From assembly GCA_902798965.1 (NCBI GenBank), contig CADBYS010000006.1:1-64000 (forward strand): DNA of 64,000 bases, in the 5' to 3' direction. The translations under genes and the position numbers were made by a program. Under the pieces are notes generated by a model that made no database searches, was not told where the DNA came from, and saw nothing but the letters and a program-made list of their open reading frames with translations. Of this stretch, positions 1 to 8,578 are shown one piece after another. This DNA comes from an uncultured Bacteroidales bacterium. GTDB taxonomy: Bacteria > Bacteroidota > Bacteroidia > Bacteroidales > Paludibacteraceae. Every line of letters begins with the position of its first letter. The stretch's first letter is position 1.

Positions 1-1
1 A

Positions 2-193
2 GCTGTTCGGTTCATAGATGAATTGCGCGTGCATCCTAAAACAGGCACAGGACATCCGGAACCATTAAAGGGTAAGCCCGAAGGACGGTGGAGTCGTGAA
101 ATTACAAAAAAACACCGTTTGGTTTACCAAATTCTTGATACACAAGTGATAGTTCTCATATTGACCGCCTATGGTCATTACGATGATAAATAA
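2..193 (+). CDS. Txe/YoeB-family toxin, C-terminal part (5' end outside window)
   Basis: The frame is open from the window edge to the TAA at 191-193, giving 63 residues. The motifs GHPEPLKG, RWSREITKKHRLVYQI and a C-terminal AYGHYDDK match the C-terminal half of Txe/YoeB ribosome-dependent mRNA interferases, with the basic patch and the terminal His-Tyr that family members use for cleavage. The antitoxin partner would lie upstream, outside the window. A 51-bp repeat copy begins 20 bases after the stop, preceded by a small hairpin, so this gene sits at the end of a cassette-like unit. Confidence in the family is high; activity cannot be judged from a fragment. Confidence 0.85.
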   Translation, partial: AVRFIDELRVHPKTGTGHPEPLKGKPEGRWSREITKKHRLVYQILDTQVIVLILTAYGHYDDK

Positions 194-200
194 AATTACC

Positions 201-264
201 GTCCCCTCTCCGGGACGTTAAATAGGAGAGCGCTGAGATCGGCAGCGTAAAAAAGCGATTACAT
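201..264. repeat. 51-bp dispersed repeat, copy 1 (214-264), with leading hairpin
   Basis: Bases 214-264 are identical to 1414-1464 and 49235-49285. The unit starts GACGTTAAATAGGAGAGCGC and ends AGCGATTACAT. It contains an internal stem CGCTG/CAGCG, and the bases just before it form a CGTCCC/GGGACG hairpin. After the 51 bp, this copy stays similar to copy 3 for about 60 bases (ATTAAAGGCGT, then a TTGTTTTGG/CCAAAACAA stem). It lies directly after a toxin gene and before another toxin-type cassette. Confidence 0.9.
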
Positions 265-402
265 ATTAAAGGCGTCTTACGCGCTTTGTTTTGGCTAACT
301 GGAATCTGGGAAATTCTAAACTAACGGCCAAAACAATGTAGCACGAGATGCTCAGGGTGTGATTTTAATTCAATAACGCCTTCAAGATACCAAATTGGCA
401 TC
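265..402. other. Intergenic stem-loop region after repeat copy 1
   Basis: This gap holds a long imperfect palindrome, 271-380, with ends GGCGT and ACGCC. An inner stem pairs TTGTTTTGGC (287-296) with GCCAAAACAA further on. No open frame or clear TAnnTTTG promoter is visible. The gap ends in GGCATCATGAATAC, which includes the start of the next gene; the same 14 bases occur upstream of the MNT gene at about 48490. Confidence 0.5.
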
Positions 403-672
403 ATGAATACAAAAAGAGAAATGAGCGAGCCATATACATATAATCCGTCACCTGCGGAAAGTCGCAATATCTTCACGGCTTCCTGTGTGGAGTCAGTGGC
501 TACGGCTTTGCAGCAACCAGCAGACGAGATTTATCGTCGCATGGTGCGCGTCAATTTGATAGATGATTACATTATTCCCTGCTACGAGGTACTGCATAGC
601 GAGAGCCGCGAAAATGTAACCAAAGATATAATCTACACCCTCGAATTGTGGGAACAAAAGCAAGGCCTATGA
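403..672 (+). CDS. DUF3791-type small protein, first gene of a toxin-type triad
   Basis: This is an 89-residue protein. Its core (FTASCVESVATAL..EIYRRMVRVNLIDDYIIPCYEVLHSES..NVTKDIIYTLE) has the DUF3791 pattern: a short helical protein with a 'xYxVLHxxxxxxxxxDI' C-terminal half. In Bacteroidota and Clostridia such proteins are usually encoded beside a DUF3990 gene, as here. The stop codon overlaps the start of the DUF3990 gene (ATGA at 669-672), so the pair is probably translationally coupled. By position it may be an antitoxin or accessory component, but no biochemical role is known to me and that is inference. Confidence 0.75.
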   Translation: MNTKREMSEPYTYNPSPAESRNIFTASCVESVATALQQPADEIYRRMVRVNLIDDYIIPCYEVLHSESRENVTKDIIYTLELWEQKQGL

Positions 673-1154
673 TTGAAGTATATCACGGAGGAACAGAAAC
701 CATTAACCGTCCGCTGGTAAGTGCCGGTCGCGAAGGATTGGATTTCGGCAAAGGTTTTTATGTCACTCTTTTGCGCGAGCAGGCAGAGTTATGGGCAGAT
801 CGGATGGCTCGTCAGCGCAAAAGCGATAAGATTCTTTCAGTATATGAATTGGATATAGATGCTATCCGCGCCAACTATCGCTATTTGTTTTTCCCGCACT
901 ACGATGCCGATTGGCTCAATTTTATAGCCAATAGCCGAACAGGCAAAATGCCTTGGAAAGAATATGATTGTATAGAAGGTGGAATCGCGAATGATCGTGT
1001 AATAGATATGGTTGAGGGATATATTGCAGGAACAGTAAGTGCCGAATATGCGCTGCAAGAACTGAGCAAGCATCAGCCTAACCACCAGATTTGTATTTTG
1101 AACCAGCAAGTTATTGATAAATACTTGCATTTTAAGGAGGCAATCAAATGTTAA
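669..1154 (+). CDS. DUF3990 protein, ADP-ribosyltransferase-like
   Basis: I place the start at ATG 669, which overlaps the previous stop; an in-frame GTG at 648 is less likely because it lies well inside the upstream gene. The protein is 161 residues. The N-terminus MIEVYHGGTE, followed by GLDFGKGFYVT about 25 residues on, is the DUF3990 signature and resembles the His and Tyr motifs of ADP-ribosyltransferase folds. A conserved-looking acidic stretch (YDCIEGG) follows. DUF3990 genes sit between small partner genes in toxin-antitoxin-like loci. Toxin activity by ADP-ribosylation is inference from fold and context. Confidence 0.75.
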   Translation: MIEVYHGGTETINRPLVSAGREGLDFGKGFYVTLLREQAELWADRMARQRKSDKILSVYELDIDAIRANYRYLFFPHYDADWLNFIANSRTGKMPWKEYDCIEGGIANDRVIDMVEGYIAGTVSAEYALQELSKHQPNHQICILNQQVIDKYLHFKEAIKC

Positions 1155-1333
1155 GCGATGTATTGATGTGGAATAAGATTGGTCGTGTGGTAACACGCAT
1201 CAGCGAGCGCAAGGGGATTAGCGCCTCTCGTGCTTTTGAGTTGTTCTACACTTCTCAATTGAACAAGGATCTCCACGATCCATCCACAGGCTTATACTTA
1301 ATGGGCGATGAGTACCTCGCTCAAGCGATATAA
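1148..1333 (+). CDS. Small DUF3990-associated protein
   Basis: This 61-residue protein begins inside the end of the DUF3990 gene (a 7-base overlap), so the three genes form one overlapping unit. It has a basic N-terminal helix region (MLSDVLMWNKIGRVVTRIS) and ends with LHDPSTGLYLMGDEYL, a motif I associate with small proteins found next to DUF3990 genes. It is probably a second partner or antitoxin of the triad. The exact family name is uncertain. Confidence 0.65.
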   Translation: MLSDVLMWNKIGRVVTRISERKGISASRAFELFYTSQLNKDLHDPSTGLYLMGDEYLAQAI

Positions 1334-1690
1334 ATAGGCGCTCTCACCGAAGCGTTAATGTCACCCCACTGCATGTTATTTGTGGGGACCCCGAAAATCG
1401 GTGCGTCGCTCCCGACGTTAAATAGGAGAGCGCTGAGATCGGCAGCGTAAAAAAGCGATTACATAACATTCGCGTTTGCGATTTATTGGACATTTCGGAA
1501 TGTAGGAAGTTTTGAAAATATACCAATAATAAGTTGGCAAACGCCCATTGTAGCATGGGCGTGACTTATCGGTATATGGGCAATTCCTACAGCCTCGAAA
1601 TGGATAAGGAACGTCCATTTTTTGTGTGCATGTGCCAATTTAAAAATTTGATAAAAGCAAACTATTACTAACTTATAAATACATAAAACA
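1334..1690. other. Intergenic region with repeat copy 2 and hairpins before the BspA-like gene
   Basis: The region holds a CACCCCACT...TTGTGGGGACCCCGAA hairpin (about 1361-1393; a related one lies at about 33692-33726), then the 51-bp repeat (1414-1464), then an ACGCCCAT/ATGGGCGT stem-loop (about 1544-1565). A possible weak promoter is TTTG near 1648 with TAACTTAT 18 bases later. No open frame here looks coding. Confidence 0.5.
1401..1464. repeat. 51-bp dispersed repeat, copy 2 (1414-1464)
   Basis: Bases 1414-1464 are identical to copies 1 and 3 over 51 bases, and a short CGTCG/CGACG hairpin precedes the unit. It follows the DUF3990 triad and lies 226 bases upstream of the first BspA-like gene. 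Downstream of the 51 bp this copy diverges from the other two. Confidence 0.9.
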
Positions 1691-4600
1691 ATGAAAAAAC
1701 ATGTACTTCTTTTGCTTGCATTGTTTGCGAGCGTATCGTTGCTCCATGCGTCCGTTGTGAGCGGCATTTGTGGCGACAATCTTACCTGGTCGTACAACAC
1801 CGAATCTGGTGCCCTCGTCATTGAGGGTAGCGGAGCAATGTATTTGGGGGAGCAATGTCCATGGGCAACCGTGGCAAGTTCAATATCATCCGTTTCACTT
1901 CCCAATGGTTTGACATCTATTTATAGGGGAGCTTTCTCTGGCTGTAGCAGTTTGAACTCTATTGTTATCCCCAATAGCGTGACAAGCATTGGAGAGGAGG
2001 CTTTCACTTATTGCAGTAGTTTGACATCTGTGACTATTCCCAATAGCGTCACAAGCATTGGAAATGGTGCTTTCTGGGGTTGCAGCAGCTTGACCTCTGT
2101 GACGATTCCCAATAGCGTCACAAGCATTGGATATCGGACTTTCTCTGATTGCAGCAGTTTGACCTCTGTGACTATTCCCAATAGCGTCACAAGCATTGGA
2201 TATCAGGCTTTCCTGTCTTGCAGCGGTTTGAGCTCTGTGACGATTGGCAATAGCGTCACGAGCATTGGAGGTGAGGCTTTCGCTTATTGCAGCAGTTTGA
2301 CCTCTATAACTATCCCGAGCAGTGTTACTGGCATTGAAGATTTCGTTTTCCCAGACACCAGAAACATAACGATGGAAGCCACCACTCCTCCATTGATTAC
2401 TTCCAATTCATTCAGCTCTTCTGCGCTCGTACATGTACCGTGTAATAGCGTTAGTTCGTATCAGGCGGCGCCTATTTGGCAGTTTATGAACATTGTCGGT
2501 AGTATGGATTACGATTTCCATCTTTATGCTACGGAGGGCGGTAGTGCCAATATCACCAATAGCGTTTGCCAAGCTAACACGGTTGTCGTGGAAGCTACCG
2601 CGAACGATGGTTATCGTTTCACCGGTTGGAGTGACGGAAACATGGAAAACCCACGTGCTATCCTGCTCACCGCAGACAAAGAAGTGACCGCGCAATTTGA
2701 GCAAATTATGTATCAAGTGAACTTGTCGGGTGTAGCTTATGGATATTATTACGATTATGACGAATATTACTTCGAAGGCAATATGTCAAGAAGTTTTCCG
2801 GCGGGTACTCGTATGACGTTTAGAGCATATGAAAGCTGTGGTACATTCGATGGTTGGAGTGATGGTGTGACGGATTCGTATCGTGATATCTATATCACCC
2901 AAGACACTACTATCTCTGCTATCATTTCCGGAGTGGAGACTTATCAAGTTAGCATCACTGCCGGTGAGCATGGCTATTTGGAAAATGGGTTCGTCGGCAC
3001 ACGCACTTCGTGTGGTGGCGAGATTTATGTAAGAGCATACGCAGATGAAGGCTACCACTTTGTTGCATGGAGCGATGGATACAGTTACCCTGAACGCGGC
3101 ATTAATATCTATAGCGATACTACTATCTATGCAATTTTTGATGAAGGTGACTTTGGAGGTGCACTTGGCGAAAATGTATATTGGAGATATGTAAGCAATA
3201 CCCACACGCTTACCGTTTATGGCAGTGGCGCAATGTACGATGAAGGTTACTCGGAAAGTTACTTTGAATGGCGCGAGTTCGGTCAAGACATTCAAAAAGT
3301 GGTCATTGAAGAGGGGGTGACATCTATTCGTCGTTATATTTTCTATAGATTAAGTGCCTTGCAACAAGTAGAATTGCCAACGACATTAACAAAGGTTGGT
3401 AATATGGCGTTTGCCAATTGCGAAGCATTGACATCTATAGTTTGGAAACCGACTCATTGCGAGCAAGTATATGAGATTTTTGGCTATAGTCGTGAGCAGA
3501 ATAATATATCTACTATTACATTTGCCAACAATGTTGAATACATACCTGCTTATTTATGCTCATATACTAAAATCACTTCAGTAACGATCCCAGCGAGTGT
3601 ACGTTCTATAGGCTGGGGGGCATTCAGCAACTGCACTGAACTGACCTCATTTATCTTGCCGAATACCGTAACTTCTGTACAAGGAAATATCCTATATGGT
3701 TCAGGTGTCAATAATCCCGTTTATAACAACACGTTGTTTGCATATATGCCGCAAAATACCACCGGCTCATATACGATTCCTCAGGGTATCATTACTATTT
3801 GTGCGAGTGCGTTCAATAATAGCAAACTCTCAAGCATTATCCTGCCCGCATCGTTGAAGCATATAGGCAACAGTGCATTTAACGGCTGCGAAAACTTGAC
3901 AGAGATGATTATTCCTAACACCGTGGATTCCATTGAAAATTATGCTTTGGAGGAGTGTCGGTCACTGCGCAAATTAGTAATCCCTGCTTCGGTTAAGGAA
4001 ATCGGCCGTGGTCTGGTAGCTGGCTGTTACAACCTTGGCGTGATTGATGTTCCGGCTGATTTCTTCACGCGGTGCATGGATTCGTATGACTATGAATTGG
4101 CGTATCTCGAACGCGAATATTTCCCGGAATATACGCACAAACTTGACTCTATTACGCTAAATAGCCTCGCAATGACTGAGGTGGACTTTGAACTGATCAA
4201 GTTGTCCTACAAGACGATTTCTTACCTCAACCTTGCCGGCATAACTAATACAGCATTGCAGGAAGAGGCTTTCTTTAATTGGTTCAACCTCAAGCACTTG
4301 ATGCTTCCGGATAACCTGCAGTATATCGATTATATGGCAGCTGCCGAGTGCATTCGTCTGGAAGACATCATTATTCCTGCTTCTATTACGGAGATTGATG
4401 CACGCGCCTTTGAGAATTGCCGCAGTTTGGCAACTGTTACTTTTGCAGGCAACAATGTGCAAACAATCGGTGACTGGGCTTTCTATAACTGCCATGAATT
4501 GGCTTCAATCACGTTGCCCGAAGGCATAACCACCATTGGGAAAGCGGCATTCTATGGTTGCACCTACCTCAACAACGTGATTGTACCTGCATCGGTTCAG

Positions 4601-4921
4601 GCTATCGGCGATAACGCTTTTGCTCTCTGCAGTCGCATGCAGCAGATGCAAGTACGCGCTGCTGTACCGCCGTCAATCGCAAGCAAAACCTTCGAGGATG
4701 TTAGCCGCCAGATGCCGGTATATGTTCCGCTAAATAGCGTAAACGCCTACAAAGCTGACCCGCTCTGGGGACAGATGAACATCATCGGCGCAGATGAGCA
4801 ATGGGATGCTGTGGATTACGTAACGACCTCCACCGCAGCCACCAAGCAGTTCATCAACGGTCAACTCTTCATCCTCCGCGAAGGCAAGACCTACACCGTC
4901 CAGGGCCAAGAAGTGGAGTAA
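1691..4921 (+). CDS. BspA-like leucine-rich-repeat surface protein with divergent InlB repeats
   Basis: This is a 1076-residue secreted protein. It begins with a signal peptide (MKKHVLLLLALFASVSLLHA). Residues about 65-215 hold LRR_5/BspA-type repeats of 23 residues built on 'SVTIPNSVTSIG..AF..CSSL'. Three divergent InlB-like repeats follow (about 275-495, e.g. 'DGYRFTGWSDG'), then a second, less regular LRR block to about 1030. It ends with a short tail (LFILREGKTYTVQGQEVE) shared with five other secreted proteins in this window. BspA-like proteins commonly mediate adhesion or host interaction; that role here is inference. The first repeat block is nearly identical at DNA level to that of the second BspA-like gene at 50465. 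Confidence 0.9.
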   Translation: MKKHVLLLLALFASVSLLHASVVSGICGDNLTWSYNTESGALVIEGSGAMYLGEQCPWATVASSISSVSLPNGLTSIYRGAFSGCSSLNSIVIPNSVTSIGEEAFTYCSSLTSVTIPNSVTSIGNGAFWGCSSLTSVTIPNSVTSIGYRTFSDCSSLTSVTIPNSVTSIGYQAFLSCSGLSSVTIGNSVTSIGGEAFAYCSSLTSITIPSSVTGIEDFVFPDTRNITMEATTPPLITSNSFSSSALVHVPCNSVSSYQAAPIWQFMNIVGSMDYDFHLYATEGGSANITNSVCQANTVVVEATANDGYRFTGWSDGNMENPRAILLTADKEVTAQFEQIMYQVNLSGVAYGYYYDYDEYYFEGNMSRSFPAGTRMTFRAYESCGTFDGWSDGVTDSYRDIYITQDTTISAIISGVETYQVSITAGEHGYLENGFVGTRTSCGGEIYVRAYADEGYHFVAWSDGYSYPERGINIYSDTTIYAIFDEGDFGGALGENVYWRYVSNTHTLTVYGSGAMYDEGYSESYFEWREFGQDIQKVVIEEGVTSIRRYIFYRLSALQQVELPTTLTKVGNMAFANCEALTSIVWKPTHCEQVYEIFGYSREQNNISTITFANNVEYIPAYLCSYTKITSVTIPASVRSIGWGAFSNCTELTSFILPNTVTSVQGNILYGSGVNNPVYNNTLFAYMPQNTTGSYTIPQGIITICASAFNNSKLSSIILPASLKHIGNSAFNGCENLTEMIIPNTVDSIENYALEECRSLRKLVIPASVKEIGRGLVAGCYNLGVIDVPADFFTRCMDSYDYELAYLEREYFPEYTHKLDSITLNSLAMTEVDFELIKLSYKTISYLNLAGITNTALQEEAFFNWFNLKHLMLPDNLQYIDYMAAAECIRLEDIIIPASITEIDARAFENCRSLATVTFAGNNVQTIGDWAFYNCHELASITLPEGITTIGKAAFYGCTYLNNVIVPASVQAIGDNAFALCSRMQQMQVRAAVPPSIASKTFEDVSRQMPVYVPLNSVNAYKADPLWGQMNIIGADEQWDAVDYVTTSTAATKQFINGQLFILREGKTYTVQGQEVE
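1960..2330 (+). repeat. 69-bp coding tandem repeats (LRR block) of the first BspA-like gene
   Basis: About five near-identical 69-bp units encode 23-residue leucine-rich repeats. The core CCCAATAGCGTCACAAGCAT recurs with few changes and is also present many times in the second BspA-like gene (50685-51790). Such DNA identity favours homologous recombination within and between the genes. Confidence 0.85.
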
Positions 4922-4929
4922 GGGGGAAT

Positions 4930-4999
4930 TGAAAGGTGAAAGAGAATAAATCTTGGATTATAACACCCCGAGCGGCTCAAAATGAGTCGCTCGGGGTGT
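4930..4999 (+). terminator. BspA 3' block, copy 1: two heptamers and a covarying hairpin
   Basis: After the stop codon come two TGAAAGG-type heptamers (4930-4942), the motif GAGAATAAATCTTGGATTAT, and a long hairpin (4963-4999) with stem ACACCCCGAGCG/CGCTCGGGGTGT and inner CTC/GAG. The same block follows the second BspA-like gene and a relic at 54.5 kb. No U-run follows, so it may be a terminator or an RNA-stabilising 3' structure. Confidence 0.65.
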
Positions 5000-5185
5000 A
5001 GTTGCTGGGGTGAGCATGCATTCCGGATGCAAAAATTATCAAATTTTGTATATTCCCGCATCTTGATAGTCTTTGATAATTGTTGAATGAAAAAGTCAAA
5101 ATGTGTTCAGTTTTGTCTTTTCGAAAAGTCAAAGTTTATTCATTTCCTTGCGATAGTAAACCTATTATGCTTACTTTTGCGACTG

Positions 5186-5218
5186 CAAAGGTACGTCATT
5201 TTTTTTGATATATGCAAA
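5186..5218 (-). promoter_or_regulatory. Orphan Bacteroidota-type promoter, minus strand
   Basis: On the minus strand TTTG (5218-5215) is followed after 21 bases by TACCTTTG (5193-5186), close to the TTTG-N19/20-TAnnTTTG consensus. Downstream on that strand I find only MNKL-stop and no real gene before the BspA 3' end. It could drive an antisense or small RNA, or be left from a deleted gene. Confidence 0.45.
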
Positions 5219-5333
5219 TCATTCGGCAAGAAAATGCACTGATCATGCGCATTTTCGCTAAATCGTCAACTCTGTTGAACGAAAAGACCTCAATCCAGAT
5301 CGCAATCATGCGAGGCAATATAAAAAACCGGAT

Positions 5334-5434
5334 GACGGTTTGACGGTTTGACGGTTTCGGCACAATGTGCATGAAAACAATAAATTAAGATGTCAAAATG
5401 CGCTGATTTTGGCATTCGAAACCGTCAAACCGTC
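5334..5434. repeat. GACGGTTT octamers in inverted arrangement
   Basis: Three direct GACGGTTT units (5334-5357) face two inverted units AAACCGTC (5419-5434), making an 18-bp perfect stem with about 65 bases between the arms. This is one of several families of 7- or 8-base tandem repeats in the window. Confidence 0.75.
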
Positions 5435-5756
5435 ATGTTATAAAAATGTCGGATGGTATTCTACGGGAAAGGACGTTGAGATAGTTCTCGCAAAAATGCG
5501 AGAAAAATGCAAAAGATGGTAGGGGTGAGGTCAGGCTTTGATTGGGCTTTGGGAAGGACTAAAGTCTAGGATGCCCACGATAAAACCATGATAAAACCCC
5601 ATGTTGACTCCGATCAAGCTGCACACTTTTTGAGTCGAAAGCCTAATTAGACAACAACTGCCAACGAGCGAACAATGGATTTAATAAGTCAAAAATTACC
5701 CAAAAATAGACAAAATAACAAAAAGAGCTGTATTTGCGGCTTTTTTTGTGAAAAAA

Positions 5757-5788
5757 TTTGCAAATGTCAGATTTTTTTCGTAACTTTG
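5757..5788 (+). promoter_or_regulatory. Promoter of the mscS-leuS run
   Basis: TTTG (5757-5760), a 20-base spacer and TAACTTTG (5781-5788) match the Bacteroidota housekeeping promoter exactly. It lies about 85 bases upstream of the mscS start. As the next genes are tightly spaced on the same strand, it may serve several of them. Confidence 0.8.
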
Positions 5789-5873
5789 CGCCCGAAAAGG
5801 TTACGCCCCTTTTCCCGCTTGGCGGGGACAATATAGAGTGGCGTGAATTAAATTGTATTTGATCGGTACAGGA

Positions 5874-8501
5874 ATGAGAATGACCAAGAAACTGACTGCA
5901 TATGTTCTGACACTTGTATTGTGCCTGTTGCCGTGTGTGGTGTATGGCAGTCGTCCGCTCAATAGCAGCCTGCGCGAACTGAAAAACGAACTGCAGGCTT
6001 CATACCGGCAGCTACCGGAGATGCAAGCGTACTTCGATGAGGAGTACGCCCAGCGTCATCAGGAGATGCTGGATGTGATCAGTACGTCCAACGAACAGTC
6101 TATCCTTCTATATACGCAAGAGCACCATATGACCTTCGACATGTCGTATGTGCTCAAGAAAGTGACTACGGAGTACAAGGCTTTCAATGAGAACCGCCGT
6201 CCGTACGACCAGAGTGTGATCGATCTGAACTATGAGATCGACCGTTACGCCCGACTGATAGAGGCCTTGCGTCGTCTCCCGCCTCGCATAAAGAAGATCA
6301 AGGTCTCCGTTGTGCCGGATAGTCTGCTGTACCGCAACGACTCGCTGGAGATGCACCTGAGCAAGTCCTCCACCTCGCTGGAGAAAGAGATCATCCGCGT
6401 AGTGAACGATACGGCGTACGCTCCGTTTGTGCTGGATCAGGACGGTCAGAAGTACCGCGATACCTGTATCTTCTATGCCTCGGAGCTACTGAAGACCTAC
6501 GCCACGAACCGTACCACTATCCTCCGCGACAGTTCGCATTACCAGGAGACTTACCTGCGCATGAAGGAGAACTACGACTACGCCGAGGAGCGCTACCGCG
6601 AACTGCAAGAGTACGTGTTCCGCGAAGGGCAGATATCGTTCGTGAGCATCCTGACGCATTTCAAGCCGTTTATCGAAACGGTCAAGCAGGATCTGGCAAG
6701 TCAGTTCGATACCCATTTCTTTGAGGATAACGAGGATGTCCTGCTCGATGACATGTCGAGCAGCGGAGCGCACGTGGTGCTGCTGGTAGGTTGTTTTTTG
6801 CAGTTGGTAGCTTTGGTGATGTGCTGGCTGTTGGTGTTCGGCGTACTATGGCTGGTGTACCGATTTCTGTATAAAAAGCCGTCGCTGCTGCGCAAGCAGC
6901 TGCCGCTGTTCTCCGTATTAGCCGGCACGGCCTTGTATGTTCTGCTCTTCCGCTTCCTGTGGAATAACAACGAGTACTTGCAGATGGGTGTGCATAACAT
7001 CAACACATTCCTATGGCTGCTGATCGCCATCACCGGTTCACTGTTGCTGCGCGGCAAACCCGATCAGATACGTCACGGCTTGTGGCTGTATGCGCCGGCG
7101 TTCTTTATGGCGTTTGTGATCATCGTGTGCCGCAACGCGTTCGTGCCCGACAGCCTGATGGCACTTATGTTCCCGCCTATACTGCTGTTGGTGATCATCC
7201 GCCAGTTGCTGTTCTGCATCAACAAGCAGAGCAAAGCCGACAAGATCGACAGCCGTCTGGGCTGGGTGTCGCTACTGATCTATATCGTGGCGTTCGTATT
7301 TGCGTTCTTGGGCTATACGTTTGTATGTCTGCTGATATTGGTGTGGTGGTACTTCCAGCTGGCGGTATTGTTGGCTGTGGTTTGTGTGGCGGATCTGTTG
7401 GAACGCTACAAGACGCGCTGGCTGGACAAGCGGGTCGATGCCATGCGTGAGCGCATCACCTACGTCAGCGGTGAGGAACGTGAGTCGCTGCTCTTCGGAG
7501 CCACATGGCTCTATGATCTGGTGCGTCAGGTGGGGATACCGGTGATGCTTGTCTTCTCGCTGCCTATGTGCGCACATCTGTCACTGAACATCTTTGACTT
7601 CAACGATCTGTTCATCAAGTACTACACCAGTCCGTTCGTAAGTGTGGCGGGTAGCGATGGTGTGGAGTCGCTGTGCATATCGATGAAGAGTATTGTGTAT
7701 CTGATCACGCTGCTCTTTGTGATCCGATATCTGAATCGCGCTATCCACGCCATATGGCAGTATGTCCGCTATACGCTGTTCATGCGCAAGTACAATCGCA
7801 CCAGCATCCGCTCCAACGAGATCAACCTGTCGCTGGGCAACAGCATCATCACCGTGCTCGTGTGGATGATCTTCGCGATCATATTGGTGGTAGAGCTGAA
7901 GATTCCAACGGGCTCGCTTGGCTTGGTTGCCGGCGGTTTGTCAGCCGGTATCGGTTTGGCGCTCAAGGATATAATCAACAACTTTATCTACGGCATCCAG
8001 TTGATGGGTGGCCGGTTGCGCGTAGGCGACTGGATCGAGTGCGACGGTGTGCGCGGCAAGGTGACCGCCATCAATTACCAATGCGTACAAGTTGAGACCA
8101 TCGACTATACCGAGATGTCGTTCCTCAATGCCTCGCTGTTTGGCAAGAACTTCAACAACCTGACGCGCAACAACTCCTACGAGATGACGAAGATCACCGT
8201 GGGCGTGGCTTACGGCACGGATGTTGACAAGGCACGCGAGGTGCTGGTGAAAGCTATGCAGAAGATGTGCACCAAAGACCGCTACGGCCGTGAAATCGTT
8301 GCCCCCAAACCGGGCGTGTATGTGATTGTGGACGAGATGGCCGACAGCGCCGTAGTGATCGGCGTGAAGCAGATGGTGCTCGTGGCGGAACGTATATCGT
8401 ACGTTGAACGGGCAAAAGAAGTGATATACAATGCTCTGAACGAAGCCGGCATAACGATCGCCTTCCCGCAATGCGATGTGCATCTAATTCAAAATGGTTA
8501 A
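5874..8501 (+). CDS. MscS-family mechanosensitive channel, large periplasmic-domain type
   Basis: I choose ATG 5874 (MRMTKKL); ATG 5880 and an upstream TTG at 5853 are alternatives. The protein has about 875 residues. A signal peptide is followed by a largely helical extracytoplasmic region to about residue 295, then many hydrophobic segments (about 300-660). The MscS core near residues 675-860 includes GSLGLVAGGLSAGIGLALKD, the pore-helix type Gly/Ala pattern, then GGRLRVGDWIECDGVRGKV, the start of the beta domain. It is much longer than E. coli MscS (286 residues) and resembles MscK/YnaI-like long forms. It probably gates on membrane tension during osmotic downshock. An octamer repeat overlaps its stop codon. 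Confidence 0.9.
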   Translation: MRMTKKLTAYVLTLVLCLLPCVVYGSRPLNSSLRELKNELQASYRQLPEMQAYFDEEYAQRHQEMLDVISTSNEQSILLYTQEHHMTFDMSYVLKKVTTEYKAFNENRRPYDQSVIDLNYEIDRYARLIEALRRLPPRIKKIKVSVVPDSLLYRNDSLEMHLSKSSTSLEKEIIRVVNDTAYAPFVLDQDGQKYRDTCIFYASELLKTYATNRTTILRDSSHYQETYLRMKENYDYAEERYRELQEYVFREGQISFVSILTHFKPFIETVKQDLASQFDTHFFEDNEDVLLDDMSSSGAHVVLLVGCFLQLVALVMCWLLVFGVLWLVYRFLYKKPSLLRKQLPLFSVLAGTALYVLLFRFLWNNNEYLQMGVHNINTFLWLLIAITGSLLLRGKPDQIRHGLWLYAPAFFMAFVIIVCRNAFVPDSLMALMFPPILLLVIIRQLLFCINKQSKADKIDSRLGWVSLLIYIVAFVFAFLGYTFVCLLILVWWYFQLAVLLAVVCVADLLERYKTRWLDKRVDAMRERITYVSGEERESLLFGATWLYDLVRQVGIPVMLVFSLPMCAHLSLNIFDFNDLFIKYYTSPFVSVAGSDGVESLCISMKSIVYLITLLFVIRYLNRAIHAIWQYVRYTLFMRKYNRTSIRSNEINLSLGNSIITVLVWMIFAIILVVELKIPTGSLGLVAGGLSAGIGLALKDIINNFIYGIQLMGGRLRVGDWIECDGVRGKVTAINYQCVQVETIDYTEMSFLNASLFGKNFNNLTRNNSYEMTKITVGVAYGTDVDKAREVLVKAMQKMCTKDRYGREIVAPKPGVYVIVDEMADSAVVIGVKQMVLVAERISYVERAKEVIYNALNEAGITIAFPQCDVHLIQNG

Positions 8502-8567
8502 ACGGTTAAACTGTTAAGCTGTTAAACGGTTAAGCTGTTAAACTGTTAAATGGTTAAGCTGTTAAGT
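8496..8567. repeat. Octamer tandem repeat (KGTTAARC), nine units
   Basis: Nine imperfect 8-base units (GGTTAAAC, TGTTAAGC and variants) fill nearly the whole mscS-leuS gap. The first unit supplies the mscS stop codon (TAA at 8499-8501) and the last ends 11 bases before the leuS start, so the array lies in the leuS translation-initiation leader. Confidence 0.9.
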
Positions 8568-8578
8568 TATAAAAATAT

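Larger units (their letters stand above)
5000..5756. other. Long non-coding interval between the BspA-like gene and mscS
   Basis: I see no convincing gene here. The interval contains a CTTTTCGAAAAG palindrome (about 5131-5142), an apparently orphan minus-strand promoter (5186-5218), and an octamer repeat arranged as an 18-bp inverted repeat (5334-5434). Bases about 5190-5290 resemble the promoter-upstream sequence of the AbiEi gene (about 55975-56065), so this may be the scar of a lost minus-strand gene. Confidence 0.5.

Noticed and set aside
214-264. 51-bp repeat considered as an integron attC site
   Set aside because: GTTAAAT fits the GTTRRRY core and cassette-like toxin genes fit the idea, but no matching RYYYAAC partner lies at the right distance and no integrase gene is seen.
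1960-2330. Regular 69-bp units considered as CRISPR or satellite DNA
   Set aside because: They are in-frame leucine-rich repeats of a secreted BspA-like protein.
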